Shown: positions 36,068 through 44,834, numbered from the stretch's first letter. The stretch: DNA of 64,000 nt from Streptomyces sp. NBRC 110035 (GCF_000829695.1 NZ_BBNN01000015.1:62001-126000), one strand, 5' to 3'. Numbers and translations are program-made. The notes: a model not told the origin generated them from the letters alone.

Positions 36068-36651
36068 CCCCGGCGGCCGCCACCGCACTCGAGGCGGAAC
36101 TGCTCGAACTGGCCGGTTCGGTGCCCGACCCCGAACTGCCCGTGCTGACCCTGCGCGAGCTGGGCGTGGTGCGCGCGGTGCACGCGCGCGGTGCGGACAC
36201 CGTCGAGGTGGAGCTGACCCCCACGTACACGGGGTGCCCGGCCGTCGAGGCGATGTCGGCGGACATAGAGCGGGTGCTGCGTGAGCACGGGGTGCGCGAG
36301 GTCACCGTCCGCAGAGTGCTCGCACCCGCCTGGTCGACCGACGACATCACCGACGAAGGGCGCCGCAAGCTGGGGGAGTTCGGTATCGCCCCGCCGCGCG
36401 TACGGCAGGCGTCGGGAGCGGTCGCGGTGGACCTCGGGCCGACCCGCACGCGTGCCCGCAAGCCGTGGGCGGACGGGACGCCCGGGCCCGTGCACGAGGA
36501 GGCACCCGCCGAGGCACCCGAGCCCGTGCGGTGCCCGCACTGCGGCTCCGCCGGCACCGAACTGCTCAGCCGCTTCTCGTCCACCGCGTGCAAGGCGCTG
36601 CGCCGGTGCCTGGACTGCCGTGAACCGTTCGACCACTTCAAGGAGTTGTGA
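36061..36651 (+). CDS. paaD: Phenylacetyl-CoA epoxidase maturation protein PaaD
   Basis: SUF-related DUF59 domain protein (196 residues), involved in iron-sulfur or diiron maturation of the epoxidase. The N-terminal MIP18/DUF59 segment (VPDPELPVLTLRELGVVRAV with TYTGCPAVEAM) is followed by a C-terminal zinc ribbon, RCPHCGS ... RCLDCRE. The ATG at 36061 overlaps the paaC stop; the GTG at 36064 is an alternative. Its stop overlaps the paaE start. Confidence 0.9.
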   Translation: MVTPAAATALEAELLELAGSVPDPELPVLTLRELGVVRAVHARGADTVEVELTPTYTGCPAVEAMSADIERVLREHGVREVTVRRVLAPAWSTDDITDEGRRKLGEFGIAPPRVRQASGAVAVDLGPTRTRARKPWADGTPGPVHEEAPAEAPEPVRCPHCGSAGTELLSRFSSTACKALRRCLDCREPFDHFKEL

Positions 36652-37709
36652 TGGCGCGCTTCCACCGGCTCCGGGTGGCCGCCGTCGACCGGCTCACCGA
36701 CGACTCCGTAGCCCTCGCCCTCACCGTCCCGCCGGACCTGCGCGAGGAGTACCGCTACGCCCCCGGCCAGCACCTGACCCTGCGGCGCAGGGCCGACGGC
36801 GAGGACATCCGGCGCACCTACTCGATCTGCTCCCCGGCCCCCGAAGGCGGGGGCCCCGGCACGTTGCGGGTGGGGGTGCGTCTGGTGGAGGGCGGCGCCT
36901 TCTCGACGTACGCCCTGAAGGAGATCGGCGTCGGGGACGAACTGGAGGTGATGACCCCGGCGGGCCGGTTCACCCTCCCGCCCGCACCCGGCCGGTACGC
37001 GGCGATCGTCGGCGGGAGCGGCATCACCCCGGTGCTCTCCATCGTCTCGACCCTTCTGGAGCGCGAGTCCGGGGCCCGGTTCTGTCTGATCCGCAGTGAC
37101 CGGACGGCCGCCTCGACGATGTTCCTGGAGGAGGTCGCCGACCTGAAGGACCGCTACCCCGACCGGTTCCAGCTGGTGCCGGTGCTCTCGCGGGAGGAGC
37201 AGCAGGCGGGACTGCCGTCCGGACGGCTCGACCAGGATCGGCTCACCGCCCTGCTGCCGGCCCTGCTGCCGGTGGGGCAGGTGGACGGCTGGTTCCTGTG
37301 CGGCCCGTACGGGCTGGTCGAGGGGGCCGAGCGGGCCCTGCGCGGTCTCGGAGTGATGCGCTCCCGCATCCACGAGGAGATCTTCCACGTGGACACCGGC
37401 GCCCCGGCGGCCCCCACGGCGTCGGCCCCCGCCCACAGCACGGTCACCGCCCTGCTCGACGGACGCGGCGGCACCTGGCCCGTCCGGGAGGGCGAGTCCC
37501 TGCTGGAGACGGTGCTGCGCAACCGCCCCGAGGCCCCCTACGCCTGCAAGGGCGGGGTGTGCGGAACGTGCCGCGCCTTCCTCGTCTCGGGCGAGGTACG
37601 GATGAACCGCAACTTCGCGCTGGAGTCGGAGGAGACCGAGGCGGGCTACGTACTGGCCTGCCAGTCGCATCCGGTGACGGAAAGGGTGGAGCTGGACTTC
37701 GACCGGTGA
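36651..37709 (+). CDS. paaE: Phenylacetyl-CoA epoxidase reductase PaaE
   Basis: Iron-sulfur flavoprotein reductase (352 residues) passing electrons from NADPH to the diiron centre of PaaA. The N-terminal FAD-binding barrel has RRTYSICSP, the NAD-binding Rossmann domain has GGSGITPVLSI, and the C-terminal plant-type ferredoxin domain has YACKGGVCGTCRAF with a fourth Cys further on (LACQSH). ATG at 36651 has AAGGAG five bases upstream; GTG at 36648 overlaps the paaD stop by four bases. It is the last gene of the operon. Confidence 0.93.
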   Translation: MARFHRLRVAAVDRLTDDSVALALTVPPDLREEYRYAPGQHLTLRRRADGEDIRRTYSICSPAPEGGGPGTLRVGVRLVEGGAFSTYALKEIGVGDELEVMTPAGRFTLPPAPGRYAAIVGGSGITPVLSIVSTLLERESGARFCLIRSDRTAASTMFLEEVADLKDRYPDRFQLVPVLSREEQQAGLPSGRLDQDRLTALLPALLPVGQVDGWFLCGPYGLVEGAERALRGLGVMRSRIHEEIFHVDTGAPAAPTASAPAHSTVTALLDGRGGTWPVREGESLLETVLRNRPEAPYACKGGVCGTCRAFLVSGEVRMNRNFALESEETEAGYVLACQSHPVTERVELDFDR

Positions 37710-37834
37710 CGGCGGCACACCCCTCCCGCAGACACCGCACCCTCCCCGCCCCGCCCCCTGCGGCGCCGTCGGGCGGACCGGCGCCGAGTCACCGGGGAGG
37801 GGACCTGCGGGACTCCGGGCGTGGAGCTCCCGCC

Positions 37835-37864
37835 CGGCACCGGCACCGGCACCGGCACCGGCAC
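37835..37864. repeat. Five tandem CGGCAC hexamers
   Basis: Perfect hexamer array in the intergenic region between paaE and the rhodanese gene. Confidence 0.9.
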
Positions 37865-37970
37865 ACGAGGAGGCCCTGGGAGACCCGCCGGCGCCGCATT
37901 CTCCGGGCTGAAGCCCGCTGAAGCGGTGGCGGCCGTGGTGGCGGCGGCTGCGGACGTCCCGAGGCCTGGG

Positions 37971-37992
37971 GGGCGGCCGGCGACGGCCGCCC
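37971..37992 (-). terminator. 9-bp hairpin downstream of the rhodanese gene
   Basis: GGGCGGCCG (37971-37979) pairs perfectly with CGGCCGCCC (37984-37992) around GCGA, 14 bases past the rhodanese stop on the minus strand. Confidence 0.6.
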
Positions 37993-38005
37993 GCTCCCGC
38001 CGGTA

Positions 38006-38353
38006 CTACAGGACGTGTCCGGGCTGTCCGTCATCGGTGACGACGGGGCGTCCCGCGGACTCCCACGCCTGCATGCCGCCGTCCACGTTCACGGCGTCGA
38101 TGCCCTGCTGGACCAGATACATCGTGACCTGGGCCGAACGCCCGCCGGAACGGCAGATCACATGCACCCGGCCGTCCTGCGGAGCCGCCTCGGTCAGCTC
38201 GCCGTAACGGGCGACGAATTCGCTGATCGGGATGTGCAGCGCACCTCCGGCATGACCGGACGTCCACTCGTCGCTCTCTCGGACATCCAGCAGGAAGTCG
38301 CCGTCCTTGAGGTCACAGACCCCGACCGTGGGCACCCCAGTCGCAAAGCTCAT
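38006..38353 (-). CDS. Single-domain rhodanese (sulfurtransferase)
   Basis: A 115-residue rhodanese, which moves persulfide sulfur from a donor to thiophilic acceptors. The fold signatures are LLDVRESDEWTSGHAGGALH, ISEFVARYGELTEAAP, and the active-site loop VICRSGGRSAQVT with the catalytic Cys in CRSGGRS. ATG at 38353. It is monocistronic between the paa operon and the J-like gene. A role in cofactor or tRNA thiolation is unproven. Confidence 0.9.
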   Translation of the reverse strand: MSFATGVPTVGVCDLKDGDFLLDVRESDEWTSGHAGGALHIPISEFVARYGELTEAAPQDGRVHVICRSGGRSAQVTMYLVQQGIDAVNVDGGMQAWESAGRPVVTDDGQPGHVL

Positions 38354-38415
38354 GCCCCCGACGCTACCGGAAAGCGCCGGGCCGGGGCCGGGACTCACGC
38401 CCGCCGGCCGGCGGC

Positions 38416-39270
38416 TCAGCCCTCTAGGGCCTCCAGAGCCGCCAGTTCCGCCTCGCGCTCGGCCACCTGGGCCCGCAGTTGCTCGGCGATCTCCTCCAGG
38501 AGACGGTCCGGGTCGTCCGGGGCCAGCCGGAGCATCGAGCCGATGGCGCCCTCCTCGAGCTCCTTCGCGACCAGGGTGAGCAGTTCCTTGCGCCGGGCAA
38601 GCCATTCGAGCCGGGCGTAGAGCTCTTCGCCGGCGCTCGGGGCCTGCTCCTTCAGCTTCGGGCCCGCCGCCCATTCCGCGGTGAGCTCCCGCAGCTCGGC
38701 CTCGCTGCCGCGGGCGTAGGCGGCGTTGACGCGGGTGATGAACTCCTCGCGACGGTGGCGTTCCGCCTCCTCCTGCGCCAGGTCCGGGTGGGCCTTGCGG
38801 GCGAGGTCGCGGTAGAGCTTGCGCGCCTCCTCGCTGGGCCGCACCCGCTCCGGGGGCCGGACCGGCTGGTCGGTGAGCATGGCCGCGGCCTCGGGGAAGA
38901 GACCGTTGCCGTCCATCCAGCCGCCCAGCAGTTCCTCCACACCGGGGATCGGCTGCAGCCGGGAGCGCGCGTCGTCGGCCAGCCGGCGGTCCTCGGGGTC
39001 ACCGCTGCGGGTGGCTTTGGCCTCCAGGATGCGGGTGTCCAGCTCCTCGAGGCGGGCGTACACGGGGCCGAGCCGCTGCTCGTGCAGCCGGGAGAAGTTC
39101 TCGACCTCGATACGGAAGGTGTCCACCGCGATCTCGAACTCGATCAGCGCCCGCTCCGCGGCCCGCACGGCCTGCTCCAGCCGTGCCTCGGGCCGCTGCG
39201 CACCACCGTCGGCCGCCACCTGCTCCGCACCGGCGCCGCCGCTGCCCTGCTCACCTTCCGAGGTCGTCAC
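38416..39270 (-). CDS. J-domain-like coiled-coil protein
   Basis: A 284-residue helical protein starting at GTG 39270 (longer GTG starts exist upstream). A central region carries EEARKLYRDLARKAHPDLAQ, a J-domain-like helix-HPD-helix core but without a full N-terminal J domain. Flanking long Glu/Arg/Ala helices (for example RLHEQRLGPVYARLEELDTR and the C-terminal LRAQVAEREAELAALEALEG) are likely coiled coils. DnaJ-type HPD motifs stimulate Hsp70 ATPase, so a DnaK cochaperone-like role is possible but unproven. Confidence 0.65.
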   Translation of the reverse strand: MTTSEGEQGSGGAGAEQVAADGGAQRPEARLEQAVRAAERALIEFEIAVDTFRIEVENFSRLHEQRLGPVYARLEELDTRILEAKATRSGDPEDRRLADDARSRLQPIPGVEELLGGWMDGNGLFPEAAAMLTDQPVRPPERVRPSEEARKLYRDLARKAHPDLAQEEAERHRREEFITRVNAAYARGSEAELRELTAEWAAGPKLKEQAPSAGEELYARLEWLARRKELLTLVAKELEEGAIGSMLRLAPDDPDRLLEEIAEQLRAQVAEREAELAALEALEG

Positions 39271-39359
39271 CCGGACAGCGTAGGCCACGACCGCCACCCC
39301 CGGATCCCACCACCCTGTCTCCCGACAGCCGACCGTCCCCTCCGCCCCGGCCGACCGGA

Positions 39360-39844
39360 TTCATGGCCCACCGGCTCCCCCACACCCCGACCCGACCGGC
39401 CCCGACGTCGTACCCCAGCACCGGACGGCCGCCGTCACCACCCCCGGCCGCCATGCCCACCGGCGTGTCCAGCCGCCGCCCGAGCGCCCGCAGGAAACCG
39501 CAGAACACATCGTCGCTCCGGCCCCTGGGAGCTCCCGCAGACCCACGTCGAAGTCGACCGCGTCCACCGGCCGGAAGCGGAGGACCGCCGGCACGTCGGC
39601 AGCCGGCCGCTCGCGCAGGACCGGGCGCTTCGCGTCGGCCGGACGGGACAGCACGGCCTCCGCCCGCGGAATCGGCGGCACCGTCCCGCCCGGGAAGTAC
39701 CCGTACTCCCCGCCGCGCGCGACGGCGAGATCGGGAACCGCCTGCCAGTCATGCGCCGAGGCGTCAGGAACACCCAGGTCCGGCAGCGCCCCATCGGTCC
39801 GGGTCGAAGAAGCACCTGACGTCGTCCCACGGCAGATCAGCCAC
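39360..39844 (-). pseudogene. Decayed conserved gene, at least two frameshifts
   Basis: A family-like protein sequence is spread over three minus-strand frames. From GTG 39844 it reads LPWDDVRCFFDPDRWG, then shifts to LPDLGVPDASAHDWQAV and GEYGYFPGGTVPPIPRAEAV through RFRPVDAVDFDVGLRELPG (about 39525). It shifts again to FCGFLRALGRRLDTPVG and VLGYDVGAGRVGVW. The pieces join like one ~160-residue Streptomyces hypothetical protein broken by two indels. I recognise the family only by its repeated phrases; function is unknown. The 3' end is estimated. A functional split gene is unlikely because no piece has its own start site. Confidence 0.5.
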
Positions 39845-39880
39845 CGGGAAGGGAAGCCGCCGAAGACGGTGAAGCAGTGC

Positions 39881-41347
39881 TCAGACCCCCGTCTCGGCCG
39901 CGATCCGGCCCGACCGGACCGCGGCCACCAGGTCCGCGTGGTCCGCCTCCGTGCGGTCGGCGTAGCGGAAGGCGAACTCGCCCATCGCCTCGTCGAGTTC
40001 GTCGTTCTTTCCGCAGTAACCGGAGATCAGGCGGGGGTCGGCGCTGTGGGAGTGGGCGCGGGCCAGGAGGGCGCCGGTCATCCGGGCGTAGTCGTCGACC
40101 TCGTCGGCGGACAGGGCCGTCGGGTCGACGCTGCCCTTGCGGTTGCGGAACTGCCGTACCTGGAAGGGCCGCCCGTCGACGGTCGTCCAGCCCAGCAGGT
40201 TGTCGCTGACCACCTGCATCCGCTTCTGGCCCAGGACCACGCGCCGGCCCTCGTGGTCGGCGTCGGGGACGTCGAAGCCGGCTGTCAGCAGGTGCGGTAC
40301 CAGCGCCGAGGCGCGGGCCTCCTTCACCTGGAGGACGAGGGGCTCGCCCCGGTGGTCGAGGAGCAGCACGACGTACGAGCGGGTGCCCACGCTGCCCGTG
40401 CCGACGACGCGGAACGCCACGTCCTGCACCGCGTGCCGGGCCAGCAGCGGAAGCCGGTCGGGCTGGAGGGTGCCGACGTACTGCTCCAGGGAGGTGGCCA
40501 CCGCGAGGGCCTCGGCGTCGGGTACACGGCGCAGCACCGGCGGGGCGTCGACGAAGCGGCGCCCGCCGTCCTCCACGGCCACGGTGGACTTGGCCGCGAA
40601 ACGGCCGCTGGTGTTGGCACGGGCCTTCGTGTAGACCCGCTCCAGCGTGCCGAGCAGATCGTGCGCGTCGGTGTGGGAGACCAGTTCCTCGTCGGCGATG
40701 GCGTTCCACGCGTCCAGCACCGGCATCTTCGCCAGCAGCCGCATCGTGCGACGGTAGGCGCCCACCGTGTCACGGGCTGCCTTGCGGCAGGTGTCCTCGT
40801 CCGCGCCGACCTGCCGTCCCGCGAGCACCAGCGAGGTGGCGAGCCGCTTGAGGTCCCACTCCCAGGGGCCCCATACCGTCTCGTCGAAGTCGTTCAGATC
40901 GATGACCAGCCCGCCGCGCGCGTCGCCGTACAGGCCGAAGTTCGCCGCGTGCGCGTCGCCGCAGAGCTGCGCGCGGATCCGCGTCATCGGGGTGCGGGCC
41001 AGGTCGTGGCCCATCAGGCCCGCCGATCCGCGCAGGAAGGCGAACGGTGTCGCCGCCATCCGGCCCACCCGCATCGGCGTCAGCTCGGGCAGCCGGCCAC
41101 GGCTGGACTCCTCGACCGCGCTGACCGCGTCCGGGCGCGAGGGATCCAGGTCGAGAGCGGAATGCACACTGCGCGGCACCAGCCGGCGCAGGGTTCTGCC
41201 GTCCTCCTTGGCCGAGCCCTCGGGCGGCCACGCCGCGAAACCCGGTACACGCGGCAGCCGCCGCACCTCACCCGCAGCAGGCTCCGGCTCCGCCCGCCCC
41301 GCCGTCCTGCCCGCCCCGGCCCCGCCGGCATCCACTCCGGTCACCAC
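39881..41347 (-). CDS. DUF2252 protein (kinase-like fold)
   Basis: A 488-residue protein of the DUF2252 family, whose fold resembles aminoglycoside/protein kinases. Family hallmarks are RGSAGLMGHDLA, the LCGDAHAANFGLYGD loop (resembling a catalytic HGDxHxxN loop) and DLNDFDETVWGPWEWDLKRL. A DFD-like metal site follows the catalytic loop. The variable N-terminus (1-45) is Gly/Ala/Arg-rich. GTG at 41347 has GGGGGAGG upstream. The substrate is unknown. It sits between a pseudogene and the AfsA locus, in a section that differs from the growth-gene core. Confidence 0.85.
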   Translation of the reverse strand: MVTGVDAGGAGAGRTAGRAEPEPAAGEVRRLPRVPGFAAWPPEGSAKEDGRTLRRLVPRSVHSALDLDPSRPDAVSAVEESSRGRLPELTPMRVGRMAATPFAFLRGSAGLMGHDLARTPMTRIRAQLCGDAHAANFGLYGDARGGLVIDLNDFDETVWGPWEWDLKRLATSLVLAGRQVGADEDTCRKAARDTVGAYRRTMRLLAKMPVLDAWNAIADEELVSHTDAHDLLGTLERVYTKARANTSGRFAAKSTVAVEDGGRRFVDAPPVLRRVPDAEALAVATSLEQYVGTLQPDRLPLLARHAVQDVAFRVVGTGSVGTRSYVVLLLDHRGEPLVLQVKEARASALVPHLLTAGFDVPDADHEGRRVVLGQKRMQVVSDNLLGWTTVDGRPFQVRQFRNRKGSVDPTALSADEVDDYARMTGALLARAHSHSADPRLISGYCGKNDELDEAMGEFAFRYADRTEADHADLVAAVRSGRIAAETGV

Positions 41348-41519
41348 AACCGCCTCCCCCGTACGCCCACACGTACGCCCGTACCGACACGTCGGCCGGC
41401 CGCACGCGAACGACGATCCGGCCGTCGGCCCGCCTCGAAGCCGACACGGGCACCGGCGCAGGCCATGACATCAACCGTGCCGACCGTACAACCCGGTGGC
41501 CGAAACGCGTCAGGTCCTG

Positions 41520-41546
41520 TGGACAACTCCGGGACTGTGGACAACA
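41520..41546 (-). other. Two DnaA boxes in tandem
   Basis: TGTGGACAA occurs at 41520-41528 and 41538-41546, both giving TTGTCCACA on the minus strand, nine bases apart. They lie between the DUF2252 gene and the TetR gene. Confidence 0.55.
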
Positions 41547-41607
41547 CCGTCACCCACCCGTACCCCCTGCCACCGGCCGGGACACGGCGTCTGCCTGTCC
41601 CCGTCCG

Positions 41608-42279
41608 CTATCCCGCTCCCGCCTCGGCCGCACTCTCCGTGGCCGGTTCCAGCCGCCACTCCGCGAGGGCCCGCCGGCCGCGGTCCGCCGAGATGTCCAG
41701 CCGGGCCAGCACCGCCGGCACCGCGACGCCCGGCAGCATGTGCTGGAAGAGCACCACGACCCGGTGCTCCAGATCCTGCCGCTGACAGCGCAGCTGTGAG
41801 AGGAGCTGCACTCCCGAGTAGCTCGCGACCAGCAGTTCCGCCGTCTCCGTCACCTCGACGTGCGGCAGCAGCTCGCCCCCCGCCTTCGCCTCGGCCAGGG
41901 TCCGGGTGATCTGGTCGATCCACATCCGGAAGGCCGGAGTCCGGTCCAGTCCCAACGCCCCCTGGTCCAGGGCCAGTCCGACACTGGCGCGCACCAGCGG
42001 ATCCGTACACAGCCGCAGGGCCAGCACCAGACCGGAGTCGACGAGCTCCTGGAGCTTGCTGGACTGGGGCGGCAGAGCGACCGCGAGTTGCTCCTCGAAG
42101 ATGCCGAGCGCCAGCTCCTCCTTGGATCCGAAGTGGAAGTACAGCGCGCCCTTGGTCACCCCGGCCCGGTCCAGGATCTCGCCGATGGTCGCCGAGGTGT
42201 AACCGCGTTCGTCGAAGACGGCCGCCGCCGCGTCCAGAATGGTCCGCCGGGTGCGGATCGCGCGCTCCTGTCGCGCCAT
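41608..42279 (-). CDS. γ-Butyrolactone receptor-like TetR repressor (ArpA/ScbR-type)
   Basis: TetR protein of 223 residues. N-terminal HTH (AAAVFDERGYTSATIGEILD, GVTKGALYFHFGSKEELA) closely resembles receptors for A-factor-type autoregulators. The C-terminal ligand domain contains the family's Trp in FRMWIDQITR and a typical VASYSGVQLLSQ helix. It is divergent from the AfsA homolog, exactly the arrangement of scbR/scbA. It likely binds the product of that enzyme and represses the pair through a site at 42436-42461. Start ATG 42279. Pseudo-receptor behaviour cannot be excluded. Confidence 0.85.
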   Translation of the reverse strand: MARQERAIRTRRTILDAAAAVFDERGYTSATIGEILDRAGVTKGALYFHFGSKEELALGIFEEQLAVALPPQSSKLQELVDSGLVLALRLCTDPLVRASVGLALDQGALGLDRTPAFRMWIDQITRTLAEAKAGGELLPHVEVTETAELLVASYSGVQLLSQLRCQRQDLEHRVVVLFQHMLPGVAVPAVLARLDISADRGRRALAEWRLEPATESAAEAGAG

Positions 42280-42435
42280 CGGGCGCCTCCTGCATCTCTG
42301 TGGATCTGTGGTGAGCTCGTGGACCGCCGTGAAGCAGCCGGGCCGGAGCAACGCGGTCGCCCTGCCGCCGTGCCGCGATACGTTCGAACGCGTGGGCGGA
42401 CTGCGGGTTCGTCCCCAACGATGTGGATCACCCTT

Positions 42436-42461
42436 GAAAAAAACCAACTCGTCCGTATCTT
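42436..42461. promoter_or_regulatory. Candidate autoregulatory element (ARE) of the receptor
   Basis: On the minus strand 42461-42436 begins AAGATACGGACGAGTTGG and continues into TTTTTTTC. It shares the AGATAC half and the GGTT plus T-rich half of known butyrolactone-receptor AREs. It is 46 bases upstream of the AfsA start. Confidence 0.45.
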
Positions 42462-42507
42462 AGTGCGAGGTCGACCGGAGTCAGGCCTTCTATCCGGAGG
42501 GTTCCTC

Positions 42508-43563
42508 ATGCCGCAGTCAGGTACCACCAGCACACCCACGGAGGATCGGACCGGACAGCGGAGCACGCCCGCGACCACCGCCGGGCAGGCCGCCGGTGAC
42601 AGTGCCGAAACCGACGCCGTCACCCGGGTCACCGGGGAACTCGCCCACCGCACCCGCGCGGCGGACGTCTTCCCGACGCAATGGGTCCGCCTGTCCGAGC
42701 GCGACTTCCGCGTCACCGCGCACTGGCCCGCCGAGCACTCCTTCTTCGGCCCCGTGGACGGCCTCCACCAGGACCCGATGATCGTCGCCGAGACACTGCG
42801 CCAGGCGACGATGGCCATCGCCCACGCCGAATTCGGCGCTCCCCTCGACACCCACTTCGTCATGTGGGACCTGGGCGTCTCCACCGCCCCCTCCGGACTG
42901 CTGCTCGCAGACGCCGCGGAACCGGTCACCGTCGACGTCGCCTGCTCCGAGGTACGCCGCCGGGGCCGCGGTCTGAGCAGCATGCGCACGGTCATGGAGT
43001 TCCACCGCTCGGGACGGCTCGTCGCCCGGGGCACCGGGAGCATGGGCTGCACCTCGCCGGCCGCGTACCGCCGACTGCGAGCCGGGCGGCCGGCCGGCCG
43101 GCACGACGTGATACCTCCCTTACCTCCCGTCCCTCACACACTGGTCGGCCGCCACCGCGCGGAGGACGTCGTCCTCGCCCGCTCGGACCGCCCCGGCACC
43201 TGGCTCCTGCGCGTCGACACCGGCCACCCCGTGCTCTTCGCCCGGCCCAACGACCACGTCCCCGGCATGGTGCTGTTCGAGGCGGCCCGCCAGGCGGCGA
43301 CAGCGGCAACCGGCGGACGCGTCTTCCTGCCGTCCGATCTGGCCTCCTCCTTCAGCCGCTACACCGAACTGGACAGTCCCTGCCTCCTCGAAACCGAGGT
43401 CTACGACACGGGCGCCGGGAACGACGTGACCGTACGGGTCTGCGGCCTGCAGAACGGCGAACCCGTCTTCACCGTCACCCTCGCCCGCGCACCCCGTCGA
43501 CGGAGCCCGGGGCCACCCCCGAGCCCGGGCCAGGCCCCGGCCCCGGTACGGTCGCTGACGTGA
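42508..43563 (+). CDS. AfsA-family γ-butyrolactone synthase
   Basis: A 351-residue AfsA homolog, which condenses a β-ketoacyl thioester with dihydroxyacetone phosphate to form the butenolide precursor of autoregulators. It has two HotDog repeats: FFGPVDGLHQDPMIVAETLR and QATMAIAHAEFG in the first, and NDHVPGMVLFEAARQAATAA in the second. The ATG at 42508 follows GGAGG by nine bases. Codon 205 is TTA (43120-43122), the rare leucine codon read by the bldA tRNA, so translation should depend on bldA. It overlaps the epimerase gene by 4 bases. The enzyme's own product is undetermined. Confidence 0.9.
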   Translation: MPQSGTTSTPTEDRTGQRSTPATTAGQAAGDSAETDAVTRVTGELAHRTRAADVFPTQWVRLSERDFRVTAHWPAEHSFFGPVDGLHQDPMIVAETLRQATMAIAHAEFGAPLDTHFVMWDLGVSTAPSGLLLADAAEPVTVDVACSEVRRRGRGLSSMRTVMEFHRSGRLVARGTGSMGCTSPAAYRRLRAGRPAGRHDVIPPLPPVPHTLVGRHRAEDVVLARSDRPGTWLLRVDTGHPVLFARPNDHVPGMVLFEAARQAATAATGGRVFLPSDLASSFSRYTELDSPCLLETEVYDTGAGNDVTVRVCGLQNGEPVFTVTLARAPRRRSPGPPPSPGQAPAPVRSLT

Positions 43564-44534
43564 CGGTGAACCTCCTGATCACGGGCGGCACCGGCTTCAT
43601 CGGCGGCCGGATCACCGCCGCAGCACGCCAACGCGCTGACACCCGGGTCCGGTTGCTCTCCCGCCGCACATCCGCCGGGAACGCACGTCCGCCCGAGGCT
43701 CCGCAAGCGGCGCACACCTCCCCGGGCGCACCACCGCCCGCCGGAACCGTCCCCGGCGACCTCGCCGACCCCGCCTCCCTGCAGGGCAGTTGCGCCGGCG
43801 TCGACGTCCTCGTCCACTGCGCCTCGCGCATCACCGGCGCCCCCGAATCCGTCGCGGCGGTCAACGACCGGGGCACGAAGGCCCTGGTGGAGGAGGCGGT
43901 ACGCAGTGGGGTGCGCCGCATCGTGTACGTGAGCACCGCCGCCGTCCACGGCAGGGGTCCCTTCCGGGGCGTACGGCCCGGCGAGGCCCCCGTCGCCCCC
44001 GCCTCCGCCACCAGTCGCACGCGTGCCGCGGCCGAGCGGCACGTCCTCGACGCGGGCGGCCTGGTGCTGCGGCCCCACCTGGTGCACGGCGCCGGCGACC
44101 GCTGGATGGTTCCCGGCCTGGTGGGACTCCTACGGGAGTTGTCGGCCACCGTGGCGGGCTGCGGGGCGCTGCATTCGATGATCGACGTCGACACCCTGGG
44201 CCGCGCGGCCGTCGCCGCGGCGCTCTCCCCGTCCCACGGTCCCGGCGTCCACTACGTCAACCATCCGGACCCGGTCTCCACGTCGGAGTTGCTCACGGCC
44301 GTCCGCACGCACGTGGAGCAGCCCGCCGGGAAAGCCGCGGTCGACGTCACGACCGCCTACGCACGGGCCGCCGGCTCCCCGCGTGCCCTGCATCACCTCG
44401 GCATGCTCACCGTCGACCACTGGTTCAAGGACGACACCTTCTGGGCCACCCTGGACTGCTCCCCGGGCGAGCCGTTCCTCCGCACCTTCCCGCACGCCGC
44501 CCCCTGGTACCGGTCGTTCGTCACCGCCCCCTGA
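43560..44534 (+). CDS. NAD-dependent epimerase/dehydratase coupled to AfsA
   Basis: Extended short-chain dehydrogenase (324 residues) from the GTG at 43560, which overlaps the AfsA stop. The Rossmann motif is LLITGGTGFIGGRI, followed by DVLVHCASRITG and a conserved YVSTAAVHG segment; the expected YxxxK catalytic pair is not obvious (the sequence near 150 reads TSRTRAAAERHVL). It may therefore be an atypical or reductase-like member. In several butyrolactone loci a reductase/epimerase neighbours AfsA and modifies the hormone's 6-position, so this is a tailoring-enzyme candidate. Confidence 0.8.
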   Translation: MTVNLLITGGTGFIGGRITAAARQRADTRVRLLSRRTSAGNARPPEAPQAAHTSPGAPPPAGTVPGDLADPASLQGSCAGVDVLVHCASRITGAPESVAAVNDRGTKALVEEAVRSGVRRIVYVSTAAVHGRGPFRGVRPGEAPVAPASATSRTRAAAERHVLDAGGLVLRPHLVHGAGDRWMVPGLVGLLRELSATVAGCGALHSMIDVDTLGRAAVAAALSPSHGPGVHYVNHPDPVSTSELLTAVRTHVEQPAGKAAVDVTTAYARAAGSPRALHHLGMLTVDHWFKDDTFWATLDCSPGEPFLRTFPHAAPWYRSFVTAP

Positions 44535-44834
44535 CCGGCCACCACCACGGCCACCGCGCCCGCCCCGCTCCTGAGCCCGCGCCCAGGGGGAGAAACCGAC
44601 CCGTCGGTTCGACTCTCGTGACACACGTTCGACACCGCCCCGCAGGCCACGGCACCACTCGGCCACAGCTTCGAACCCCGGTCGCCCCCGCACCTCTCAT
44701 TTCGACTGCGGAACGCACCGACACCTGCACTTCCAGTCACCACGCACCCAAAAGGATCATGAGATGTTCCTCACACGATCCGGGCCCGCTCCCACCTCCA
44801 CCCCCACCCGCCGCACCCGGCCCGGGCATGCGAA
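44535..44834. other. Non-coding stretch between the epimerase gene and tRNA-Leu
   Basis: No frame with start-site or family evidence; GC-rich sequence without notable repeats. Confidence 0.4.

Noticed and set aside
37835-37864. Hexamer array as a CRISPR or regulatory array
   Set aside because: Units are adjacent 6-mers without spacers; simple microsatellite.
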